Positions 12,334 through 22,754 of a stretch of DNA of 64,000 nucleotides are shown piece by piece; the stretch's first letter is position 1; every line of letters begins with the position of its first letter. A program made the translations under genes and the position numbers. The notes beneath the pieces are model-generated. The model saw only the letters and a list, made by a program, of their open reading frames with translations. It ran no database searches and was not told where the DNA came from. This DNA comes from Sarcomyxa edulis (Eukaryota > Basidiomycota > Agaricomycetes > Agaricales > Mycenaceae): contig QUOL01000001.1 in assembly GCA_009761415.1 (NCBI GenBank), positions 992,001 through 1,056,000 of the forward strand, written 5' to 3'.

Positions 12334-12713
12334 ACCAGTGATGACTGCGAGAGAGTACCTGGTCTTTCAAATTTCAAGGAGCGAAAGTAGAGTTTGCCTC
12401 CGTGCCACTCAGTGCGATCAATGACATCACGAACATGAAATTCGTACCATGTTGAAAGAGGTATTAGAAGATTAGTGGATACATTGTAAGGGTGGTTGAC
12501 TAGTTTAAACAGATGGCGGTTGAAAGAAAAGAAAGTGGAACAGAAATGTACTGGCACAGATGGGATGTGGAGATGGGTCGAAAACAGTATGCGTAGAAAC
12601 AATCGTTGCAAAGAAAGGAAAAACAAAGAACACATGCATGATCGAAAGAAAAAGAAAGGCCATGATGAGGGAGAGTATATGTACGTTGCGTCTGGTCATG
12701 TTACTAGAAGCCA
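12334..12713. other. Intergenic: IQ-gene promoter and BCK1 3' flank
   Basis: About 380 bp between two minus-strand genes, with purine/pyrimidine-biased stretches (many A and G on the plus strand). No supportable gene or RNA. Confidence 0.5.
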
Positions 12714-15700
12714 TTGAACACCCACCCAGGTGGGAGTATCAGGTAAGGATGGTTCCGCAGTTCTGCGGCGGTAGGACGTTCCTCGGGGTTGCTGCAGGAA
12801 AAGTATCAGTAAATGAAGAGGATTACTACGAATGGACGTACATTGCAAAGCACTTCAACCGGAAGTCATCTGCAAGAGGAGATAAGACAACATCGTCGGG
12901 TACAGGTGGTGGCAATTTAGATTGGTATAGCTAAAATCAAGTATCAGCTCAGGTTCGAAGTCGAGATACTAAGGTATAACTCACTTTAAACATGACAGCC
13001 ACCGCTTCATCACCCATCCAAGGCCGCATACCAGCCCACATCTCCAAAACCACACATCCAACGCTCCAAATATCAATCTTGAAATTGTAACCCTTCTTCT
13101 GGGTGTTGATGACCTCCGGAGCCATCCAAAAGACTGTACCCTGCATAGCTGTGAATGCGCCGCCACTAATTTCGTCCGTCCGTTTCGAGATTCCGAAATC
13201 TGATATTTTGCATTGTCCGGATGTCTCGACGAGGATGTTGTCTGCTTTGAGATCCTGATTCTACGGGTCAATAACAGAAATCTGGAGGAGCAGAGAAGGT
13301 ACGCACTCGATGGAGGATGCCTTTGGAATGGAGGTATTCCAAGCCTCGAAGGATTTGACCCGTGAACGACTTGGTGACATCCTCGTCGAATTTGCCGTGC
13401 TTCAACAAACAACTTCCGATGGAACCACCGGGAACATACTCAAGGAAACTACATGACCAAAATAATCAGCTCTTATGATCAAATAGTCGTGTTTAGCCAC
13501 CTACATGCTGAGATTAGAAGGAGTCTCCTCGAATCCCTAATAACGAAAAAAGACCCTCATGTAAGCCTTTGCACACAACAATGCAATCATAGAAAAACTT
13601 ACCAGATACTGCACGATGTTAGGATGATCAAGATCCTTGAGCGTCTCACTCTCCAATTTCAACGCCTGTACAACCGAGACCTGTCGCGAATCGTTTTTGT
13701 CGCTAGCCGTTCTCGGTATCTCCACTTGTTTCACAGCGATCATCTCTCCCGTCGTCGCATTCAGAGCCAGATAGACACGGCCATATGTTCCTCGCCCAAT
13801 AAGCTCACCACGCACCCATTTGAACGTCGCTGAAAATAAGAGTAGAGATGACAAATAAGCACGAAATCAATCAAAGAGATGACGAGAAGAAACTCACTTG
13901 GACCTCCAGAAGGAGACTCCGACACAGGCGAACCAGGCTTAGCCGTCGTAACCTCCTCCACTCGACTCCCCCAAAGTTTCGTGCTCCTCTTCCTCGACAC
14001 AGCCGTATCCGTCCTCGAATTCCTATGCTTCTCCTGCGCCACCACCCTAATCGACTTCTTACTCCTCCGGGACTTATCAGCCACAGCGACAGGTACAGCA
14101 GCCAATTCCGTAGGTGACGTCCCGCCCGAAAGCGCGTCTGAGACCGGCTGGTCAAGGAGTGGTTGTGGGAAATACGCATCGAGGCGGTTGTACATGTCTT
14201 CTGCGGTCGGACGGGGTGCCCATGTTGTGTCGCTGCTGACGGAGAACGTACTTTCTCGTTGGCTGGCTTTGTGTGGGTTTTGAAGAGCGGGAAGCCTCGT
14301 CTGTGGATTTTTAGGCGATGAGAGGAGATAAGATGATGAGGATGGTTTATTGTCATCAGGTACTGGGACCTGTAGTTTCAGTGCGGGACCACGTGAGGGA
14401 GACTTGGGTTGCGTGTAGGTGTTTTCGACGGTTGGTCGTTTAATCCAAGTACCAGTACCGTTGTCGTCGCTATCAGAATCATTATCGTCGTATAATGGAG
14501 TGAAGAATGTGGGAGGCGGGCTATCCTTGAATTCGGACGGGGAATTCGAGGAAGAGGAGGGTACAGGCGTTGCATCCGGATCTGCTCGCCGTGGTGGCAT
14601 GAAAGTCTGGTTGTTATCCACATCCGAAGAATTTCCATTGAGCATTTGGGTCATCCACGAACGCTCGTCCGGTCTCAACGTCGCCTCAGACATACGGTTG
14701 TCATTCACCAGACGCTCTGCCGACGGAGATGAACCATCTCGTTCCCGAGCAGAGTGGCGGGGACTCGCAGGACTCGCAGGACTACGCGGAGGACTCCGAG
14801 AATCGTAAGGGTTGTTAGAACCATTATGCACATCGCCATAATTGACATTCAACCGAAGTCCCAATCCCCCACTAGCCTGTTGTTGATGCCCACTGGGAGA
14901 CAGCACCAAAGGTGGTATAATCGTGTCCAAGCTAGTCCCATACATCCCCGTAGGAGACTGCAAATGTCTCTGGTATCTTTGTGAAGGCGACGTCAACGTA
15001 TCCCCAAACGCCGACTGTGGTCTGGGGTATGGATCCGTGCCAGAGGGTATAAATCGTGGTGAAGGAATCGGAGGACGACCACCGTACAAATTCGGTGTGG
15101 AGGGACCCAAATCAAGAGAACTCCCATGCGCCGATCCTTGCATGGGTAACGGACGTACAGGTTGACGCACACCCTCATACGACTTTGGTAACCCAGATGA
15201 AGTGCTCCCACCCGGTTGTGGGATATACGTACCGCCCCCAGAAAACCCTACAGCATCTCGGATACCGTTGTTCTTAGGCTGTCGGGTCATTGGGAGCTGG
15301 GGCGGTCTATTGCGACCTCCACCGGGTTGTAGGTTGGCTGGGTGAGTGTATGCAGCTGCTGCTCGGAGGTTATCCATACTCTTTGCCTTGTCCAGACTCT
15401 TCATTCGGCTCCATTGCGGGGACGAAGATGACATGGTCTTCTGGTCGCCTTTCTCCTCGCCTTTCCATGTGACGGTCCAATTCGGGGGTACGGGGACACC
15501 TGCTGGTCGTGGAGGTAGAGGAATACGCGTCTCGGACCCCTTGGGGACCGCTGGGGGAGGTACTCTGGGAGGTTCTGGGATGGTAAGAGCGCGCGTAGAG
15601 TAAGGAGATCTCTTGTGACGTATAGGAGAGGGTTGTATTCGTGTGCGGTGTAGAGACGTCTGCGCTTGCGCCTGAGAAGTGGAAGTGGAATTCTGATCCT

Positions 15701-17552
15701 GGCCCTGGGCGACATCACGCGGAACGACGACCCACGAATCAGTCTGGCCCACCTTGTCCTGCGACTCATCCATCTCACTCTGTTGTCGCTTCGACCTCTG
15801 TCTCGAATCTTTACCCTGCCCTTGCCCCTGCCCCTGCCCCTGCCCATGTTCCCTCGACCGATCCTGCTTGACTCTCCCCGCCATCTGCTGCTGATGTCGC
15901 CATTGTCTCGTGCTATTCTCGACGTGATTTTCAGAAGTGCGCAAGGCCCTTTCACGCTCGGCCGCAGCATCTGACCCAGCTCGGATGTGAAGATGCTTCG
16001 CTGGAGGTGGAGATAAGCTGTTATGATCATCGTGCATGGGAAAACTCGCTCGGTTGGGTGAAAGTGGAGGCGGCGGTGGCGGAACGGGGACACTGAGACC
16101 GTATTTGTCTATTAGAGAAGGCGCGTCGTTCCCTAGAGCTCGGCCACGGTCTGGAGGGACCGGAGGTGGAGAATTGGGTCTTGAAAGAGGAGATATGGGG
16201 CGAGTGACAACATTCGGTCGACGGTTATTTGGGGAAGGAGGTGGGTTGGAAGAGACGGGAGGAGGAGGAGGGGGACGTATCGTTGTTCGGTGGGTTTCCC
16301 GGTCTGGATTATCCAAGTCGGCCTCATAACCGGCTGCAACCTCCAAAGGTTGCTGTTGTTCACTGGCAGACGAGACACTATTCTGTCGCGACCTAGTAGA
16401 GCGACGCCGCCGCCGTGGTTGTAACGGTGCATACCCGCCCGAATTGAATGGAAGGACAGGCGGAGGGATGGTATTGACAGTAGGTGATAGAGAGCTCGAG
16501 GAATGCGACGACGGTTGCTCATGCACCGTGGCAGATGAGTGTGATACAAAAAACTTGAGCGAACCCCTGGGGTCTCCTTGATCGCGACAGAGTTCAAACA
16601 ATTGTTCATCAGTGAGTGCTTCCCCGATCGCAAAGGCGCCAATCTCAGTCTGGTAGATGGAGAACTGTGACTGATCTTCCTCGTCCCAAACGCACAGCTA
16701 GCGATCCAGGATTAGATATATGTGATGTGTGATTGTAAAATTTTTAGATTGGTTGCTCACTTTATTGAATATTCGTTCGCGGATGAACGCTGGATCTCCA
16801 GCTCCGGTGATGTCAACGGTGAGATAGCGCTCCGAGTCAGAGGTGACTACGATCAAGACCTTCTCCGATACGGTATAGTTTGAGCCTTGGCTGGATTGAG
16901 AGTTATACGAGTCTGGAGTAGAAACTGTGGGAGACTGAGAGAAAGTAAGATACTAGATCGCGTGAATGCAAGGGTGACATACTGTAGCTGGACGTTTTGG
17001 AGACGAGGCGGGTCTGGGAAGGTGGGATGCACGATGGTGGTGAAAAGGGGACTTGAAGCTTTGGAATAGCTTGCGGGATGTCGAGAGTTGCTGCTGATTG
17101 TCTCCTCCCCGTTCAATGTACGGTGTGATGCCGAGATCCTGATTTGAAGGAGCTTCACCCGAGAGATCGACTGGTGGTGCAGCGATTCCTGGGGTGCTTG
17201 GAGGAGGTGTAGACTCTGCAGCTGGAGAACTTGTACTCGATGGCGAAGAAAGGGTAGGGTTGGAATGCTGATAATGGTGGGTATGATCTGGAGGTAGATT
17301 TGTTGTTAATGGAGTAGGATGGTAACCTGATGGGCGGGTATTGGGAGAGTATACAGGTGCATAAGGTGCGGGTTGGTGAGATTGCGATTGGTAGCTGTAA
17401 GACTGGGATGTCGAGATGGAACTTGGTAGTTTTGAGTAGTTGTCTCGTAAATGGGAGTCGTCGTCGCTGTCGCCGTCCGAGTCAGAGCCAGGATTTGCAA
17501 CATAGAGTATTCTGCGAGTAGCTATAGCTTTTGATCGTGCGTCTTCAGACAT
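12714..17552 (-). CDS. BCK1: BCK1-like MAP kinase kinase kinase (cell-wall integrity pathway)
   Basis: A protein of about 1,400 residues. The start [16 protein letters not shown] leads into a Ser/Pro/Gln-rich region. Next is a ubiquitin-fold (Ras-association-like) domain, [20 protein letters not shown] to RGSLKFFV, spread over three exons. About 850 residues of Pro/Ser/Gln-rich, probably disordered sequence follow, including [20 protein letters not shown]. The C-terminal kinase domain has the glycine loop ([15 protein letters not shown]), VAIK-type lysine (IAVKQVE), HRDLKADN, DFGISKR and [13 protein letters not shown]. It ends [15 protein letters not shown] at a stop in 12714-12716. In yeast Bck1 sits between Pkc1 and Mkk1/2 in the wall-stress MAPK cascade. 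All catalytic motifs are intact, so an active kinase is expected. A second, shorter relative begins at 63528. Confidence 0.92.
15813..15846 (-). repeat. In-frame hexanucleotide repeat coding Gly-Gln in BCK1
   Basis: The plus strand has consecutive CCCTGC-type hexamers. On the coding strand they give [14 protein letters not shown] in the disordered part of the kinase. The length is likely variable between strains because it is a multiple of 6 nt. Confidence 0.85.
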
Positions 17553-18027
17553 GGAGGCTGCTCGAGTGCGTTGGCAAGAACAATGGCCAAGTCGACAGCC
17601 AAAAGAGTGTGGGCTGTCCTGCTAGGTATATCTTGCCTTGCAGTACTGAAGAAGGATACTCTGGAGTTCCTGGCTGGCTGTTGTGGGATGGACTTGGTTG
17701 AGTGGGGTGAGCTGGGAGATGGGAACGCCGATGACCTAAGCAGCCCAAAGTCTTTTCTTCTTCTCCAACTCTTCTCTTCACCGTATTCCTCGGACGATTC
17801 TTCTATGGGTATATCTATCACACGGAGCACTTCCGAGTCCGTATACTATACAACCCGGCGCATCCACACCCGTGCAGCACACACAAGTTATTCTGACGTG
17901 TATAGTCGCAGCACTGATAGCGAGGTATCGCACAAGGGTATGTATCCAATTCATAATATAAAAATACATCGTTATCAAACGAACCGTTACACATCAAATA
18001 CTATACAGAAAACATCCAGGCACATCT
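17553..18027 (-). other. BCK1 leader and promoter, with an overlapping upstream reading frame
   Basis: About 475 bp between the BCK1 start and the GID8 stop. A 102-codon frame (17522-17830) starts upstream of the BCK1 ATG, runs through it in another frame and stops 28 bp into the gene. If the transcript starts above 17830 this would be a long inhibitory upstream frame. It may equally be untranscribed. No other gene is apparent. Confidence 0.4.
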
Positions 18028-19259
18028 TCATCCACGTATCCTCACAGCTGCTCGCGGCAAGCCACCATCGTCATCCTTATCGTACACCAACCCGTTATGC
18101 AAGTTTACCTGGAAGCACTCGTAAGCTCCAGCTCCAGTTAAGAAGGAAGGCTGGCGTACCTTGGGAAACTCCGCACGTTCTTCCAACATCGACTCGCCCC
18201 AACACAGCACCTTCAGCAATCCGACCAGCTTCACCTCCTTTCCCTGACTCAGACTCTCCAAGATAGCAGCATTGACCTCACCAGCGGTCTTCATCCGCTG
18301 AGCGGAGGAAAGAAGCTCCGAGATCGCCGATGGAGCCGACGGAGATGACTCGAATGCCAACAACGCCATCGTTTTCTCCAACTCGGTTAAAAACTCTGGA
18401 CTCTCCTCACCGCGCGGTGCTAGTTCTTCCTGAGCAAATTGCAATGCTTCGGAGATCTGTCCTCGCCGAATGAACTCGATGAGCTTCTGCTGTTGAAGAT
18501 GAAAGTACAACGCCGGATTCGTATCCAGTATCTAAGATGAAAAGACGTCATGTCAGCGATGCCATAAATACAATCCAATGAATACAAAGGATGGAAAGGC
18601 AGGAGACGAATCATATTGAAGACTGAAGTTTTGGTGTTTACAAGTCTCATCAAAAACCCGAAGGGTCTATGAGTGGTGCATGAAACGATTTAATCCTCTA
18701 GTCCCCTGCCTGTACGCCCACGAAGAAAGAAAACAAGAAACTCACCTCTGGGTTAAGGTCGTTCACTCGCATGATCGCATCTTCAACATCGCCTCGCTGC
18801 AATGCCTCACGGATCACCATCCTACTCTCGATGCTGTCAAAGTCAACTGGAGGTTCGATACGCGCTTCTCGACTGAACTCTTCTGCGGCAGATTTGTACC
18901 CCTCGATGACGAGGTAATCCATCACAAGGCGGTTGAGGTCACTGAAGGAGGTCATCATCGTCAGCATTATTTCATATAACGACATGAACCAGAAAAAGAG
19001 AGGATTCAGAAATGAATTATAATATGGTTCTCATCAAAAAGTATCAGAGAGATTCCCAATTCGTTGATTCATCCTCGAGCTCGTACGCGTGAAACAGAAG
19101 ACCGAAAAGAAAACTCACTTTTTGGTGACCTGCACCTCGTGGAGACGACGTTCCCATTCTTCCTTGCGAATAGAAATTTTCGGAGGCTACCCAAGAGCGA
19201 AAGTATTAGTATACGAATTCCATGAATACGATGGGGGATGGGGTTATATACTGACCATA
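18028..19259 (-). CDS. GID8: GID8 (glucose-induced degradation protein 8; LisH-CTLH-CRA)
   Basis: Exon 1 is the single codon ATG at 19259-19257. Exon 2 reads PPKISIRKEEWERRLHEVQV. The next exons hold the LisH motif (NDLNRLVMDYLVIEGYKSAA), the CTLH region (MVIREALQRGDVEDAIMRVN, PALYFHLQQQKLIEFIRRGQ) and the CRA domain (ISEALQFAQEELAPRG through LVGLLKVLCWGES). A 54-nt last intron joins AEFPK to VNLHNGLVYDKDDDGG and a stop at 18028-18030, about 250 residues in total. Gid8 is a scaffold of the GID/CTLH E3 ubiquitin ligase, which degrades gluconeogenic enzymes in yeast after glucose is added. The single-codon first exon is unusual but gives the conserved N-terminus exactly. Confidence 0.93.
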
Positions 19260-19496
19260 AAGACGTACAGGGTGGAAGGATTCCACTTTTTTAAGGTATT
19301 CGTGGGTTACGTAATTTTGCATGAGGGCAGGTCGCGCCAACTACCGGCGCCACATTTACTCTCAGTGATACATCCCTCGAATTGCCCTCATACAATAAAT
19401 TCTATACATTGTTGGAGACACGCGAAGCACGCGTTTTAACGTTAGCGTTAAAATTGTGTGTAGTGGCATGGCAAACATCGGGATCGACTGAATTAG

Positions 19497-21213
19497 TCAG
19501 TACCCCACAAGATCCCAATCTTCAACAAACTGTATCCCTTGTTGTTCTTCCCAATCCCCCTGCCATTTATTCAGCCGTTCCATAAGACTAGCCCATTCCT
19601 CCTCCGTCTCCACACCATCCAACCACTCACTCTCAATTCCCAATGCCTCCACCCGTTGCCACCCTCTCCTCAAATACTGATAATCCTTCAACGCCCTCCG
19701 CCATTCTTCAACGTACTTCCGACCATCATCCGGGATCGCACCCTTTGCCTTCAGATATCCTACTAACTCATCTTGGTAGTCTGACCCTGATCCGTCAACG
19801 AGACGATGTCCGGAATGATATGGATCGAACCCTTTTTGTCGTAATTCTTCCTCCTGGATGGCTAGTTCCGCAAGTAATTCTTCTCTGGGAGGGAGTAGGC
19901 TCGGAGTCAGGATGCTATGGGCGACATACAGACTCTGAGCTATATCTGCCGGACAATTCGCAATGAGAGATGGTAAACCGATGAAAGCCAGTGCTGTCGT
20001 TGGATACGACGGACACAATGAGAAGATATGTCTGTGTAGAGGGAATAGATAACGCAGGTTCGTTACTAGACCTTCCGTATACGTGTCGTTCGAGTGGACG
20101 GAGGGATTTACCACTAAAGCGTCACCGTGTTGAAGAAATGGTACCCGGACTTCATATCCGGTTCCCAAGATAACAGAATCGACGTCTGGAGCGGTGGTAT
20201 TATCCTCGAAGACGATTTCAGAGGCTGTGAAATGTGAGATGCCTGGTTTGAGGATCGTTTCGTTGCCGATGGGGACGACTCCAGGCCAATCTTTGATTGG
20301 TGTTCTGGCGGCGAGGTATGCCTGTAAAATGACAAATACGAGTCTGTCTGAGCTTCCCTTCTGAATGAAATTGAGACGAAGCACTGACCTTCCGCGCGAT
20401 CGGTCCAACTTGCAACGCAGCATCCCGACCAGACGCTCCAGAACCGACAATAACAACCGTCTGTCCTGCGTATTTTTCGGGTTCCCTGTACCACACGGAA
20501 TGCAAGATTTCACGACGCGGCCCATTAGGGCTGCTGTTCGCTAACCACTCTTCTTGACCCGGCCATGATACAATATGTGGGTAGTGATTATTCCCAGCGG
20601 CGACGACGAGGTGGTCAACAGATTTGTGTAGTACGTGCTCGCCGTCGTTGTCGCGGACTGTGATATTCCAACGTCCGGCCTCGGGGGTTCCGACCCAAGA
20701 TGACGCCACTACTGTGTGGTTGAGCTTGATGTGCGAGCCTAAATTGAAATGCTTCACGTAGTCTTGGTGGTACCATTCGATATGTTCGTGGCTAGGATAG
20801 AGCGGTGTACCCGGTGGAAAAGTGAAGCCGGGGTATGTCATGGATGGGACCGGGGTATTCGTATGAAGACGCGGATATAGAGGTGTTTCTGGTAGACGTG
20901 GAGGCGAGACTGGGTTTGGATCTGGGAGCCTGAGTGTAGGTTAACATTGGTACTAGTAATGCCACCTGGTGTTGATGATGTATGCTCACCAAACACCTCC
21001 TACATTGCGTCGCTGTTCGTACAGAACAATATCCCAATTTTGACTCGTTGCTCCAGGAAGGTCTAGAATAGTCTTCAGCATAGCTAATCCTGCACTGCCA
21101 GCCCCGACAATCGCGACTGATTTGGGAGAGGAGGGAAGTGCATCTAATTCCTGAGCTGGAGGGGAGAACGGCATGGTGAAGAGAGAGAAAACGAACTGGC
21201 GAAGGTTAACCAT
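19497..21213 (-). CDS. Flavin-containing monooxygenase (FMO-like)
   Basis: Four exons encode about 515 residues. The FAD-binding Rossmann motif is VAIVGAGSAGLAM near residue 35. The FMO fingerprint region is REILHSVWYREPEKYAG, immediately followed by the NADPH-binding motif VVIVGSGASGRDAALQV. A C-terminal ILGTGYEVR motif (the ATG-like GTGY signature) is present. The C-terminal 200 residues are charged helices ending in WEEQQGIQFVEDWDLVGY. Such enzymes use FAD, NADPH and oxygen to oxygenate soft nucleophiles (N or S) or small ketones. The substrate is unknown. MVNLRQ at 21213 is the first Met; MPFSPP at 21174 is an alternative start. Neighbours are not biosynthetic genes, so a secondary-metabolite role is not suggested. 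Confidence 0.88.
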
Positions 21214-21238
21214 GGCTGCTAACAGAGAATACGAGCTG

Positions 21239-21457
21239 TCAACGCAGTGGGAGGTTTAGGCAGTCTGCAGTCCAGATGAGTAATAGCGCTAGAAGCATGA
21301 GTATAAGAGGAGAAAACGTTGGATCATCCTCGCCATAGATGGCGTGCTTTCTTCTCTCTTGATCTTGATAAGTCGGTGTTTTGGCGAGATGGGTATACAA
21401 GCCTAGATGTCGTAAGACAGGGCGTAGACGCAGAAGTCGCTTAGTGGAAGGTTCCAT
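21239..21457 (-). CDS. Small predicted tail-anchored membrane protein, unknown
   Basis: A 72-codon single-exon frame between FMO and RRP15. It begins MEPSTKRLLRLRPVLRHLGL and has a basic N-terminal half. A polar linker (QERRKHAIYGEDDPTFS) is followed by one hydrophobic helix (PLILMLLALLLIWTA) close to the C-terminus. This order (basic cytosolic part, single terminal helix) is that of a tail-anchored protein. No family was recognised. It lies 25 bp upstream of the FMO start, so it may instead be part of the FMO 5' leader. The frame is open further upstream, but that part lacks composition bias and overlaps RRP15. Confidence 0.4.
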   Translation of the reverse strand: MEPSTKRLLRLRPVLRHLGLYTHLAKTPTYQDQERRKHAIYGEDDPTFSPLILMLLALLLIWTADCLNLPLR

Positions 21458-21632
21458 ACAACTGACGAAGATGAACGTGTTATAGCTGAGGATGAAATTC
21501 TGCACGAGCCTTATAATCCAAGTATGAGAGAACCCCAAATTACGTATCTCCGAAAGGACGTCTATGTATATCCCATGTAGTCGCGTTCTGCGGAATATCC
21601 GGGGAGTGAAGCCAAAGGGTAGATAATTCTTA

Positions 21633-22451
21633 CTATGCTTTGGAAACAATTCCTCCTGACCGAATCATATCGAAGAAGTCATCTTTCGCAACAGCAGCTA
21701 CTCGGACAAAAAATGATTAGCGTTAGTAGCGTGTATATATGAAGACGGACTGACTTTCTTTGCCCCTGCCCACGATATTGTCTCGTTCTTTTGCTTTACT
21801 CTTGCCTTTGGGCTTGCTGTCGATCTCTGGGGCCGGTAGCGTAGGTTTCCCTGTACCTCTGTTACTTTTCGAGTGTTCTGCTGCTACAGTAGCAGTTGTT
21901 TGTGACTGCTGGATTGCATTAAATAACTGGACCACTGTAAATTGAGGTTAGTAAACGTATGAAAGGTGATGCATACTTGGGGACGTACCTCCTCTCTGAG
22001 CTACTTTACGCAGCGCCCTCTCACTTTCACCACCCCATCCTCCTATAACGTCCGTTATCCGACCTTTATCCTCCCTCTCCTTCTTTTCCACTTGTAATAC
22101 TTTTTTGGCTCTCAGTTCCAATTTCTCATCATTTCGCTTTCTAGCGAGAGATGGTTTCAAGGACAGAGGAAGGGCAGACGGTGCATCTGTATGCAGCAGG
22201 TATTGCAAAGTAGCACCAAAGCGTGAAGGTTCTGTAGCCCGTCGTTTACGCTTCATTGTCTTTTTTGATTTGGCACCCTTTGCGCCTGCGATTTCGTCTG
22301 CAGTGTCTGGCGAGCTGCCATCGGTTTCACTGCCAGAAAATTCCTCAGAACCCGAGTCATTGTCAGAATCTTCTGGTGGGCTAGTGTTGGATTTAGTTTG
22401 AGGTTCCTTTTCGATTTCAGTAGAGAGTTTTTGTCGTTTGGATGCAGACAT
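21633..22451 (-). CDS. RRP15: Ribosomal RNA-processing protein 15
   Basis: Three exons encode about 225 residues. The N-terminus is acidic and Ser-rich with basic patches (KKTMKRKRRATEPSRFGATL), as in nucleolar proteins. The Rrp15 domain contains LRAKKVLQVEKKEREDKGRI, ITDVIGGWGGESERALRKVA and QRGVVQLFNAIQQSQ. The last exon reads AVAKDDFFDMIRSGGIVSKA to a stop at 21633-21635, which matches the family's C-terminus. In yeast Rrp15 is needed for 60S pre-ribosome maturation. It is transcribed divergently from the ankyrin-DIL gene across 303 bp. Confidence 0.92.
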
Positions 22452-22754
22452 GATGATGGCGAGCGGAAGGAAATTTGAAATTTGGATGGATTTGGACGAA
22501 CAGCAGTTGAAAGAGATGACTTGAGCTTGGCTTGAGCCGCTTGACGGATATCCGACAAGTACCCAGCATCAACAGCATCTGCATCTTCAACACCACTCGG
22601 AAGGCCATCAAGTAGACCATCAACGTCGAACTGACCGCGATTTTCTCTCTTTTAGACCCCAGGCATAGCCCTACTAGGTGGCAATACCAATCGTGTACAT
22701 CCCTCGACCAACTCAACCTATCTACCTCCTAGTAGTAACAGTCTAGATTGCAAG
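22452..22754. promoter_or_regulatory. Bidirectional promoter region RRP15 / ankyrin-DIL gene
   Basis: The 303 bp between two divergent starts must hold both core promoters. No clear TATA box or known fungal motif was identified. Confidence 0.5.

Noticed and set aside
15401..16093. 230-codon minus-strand open frame inside the BCK1 long exon (and several plus-strand ones such as 13879-14283)
   Set aside because: They overlap the 946-codon BCK1 frame, are rich in Arg/Ser/Pro because of the same biased DNA, and show no domain. The kinase frame joins to a complete catalytic domain.
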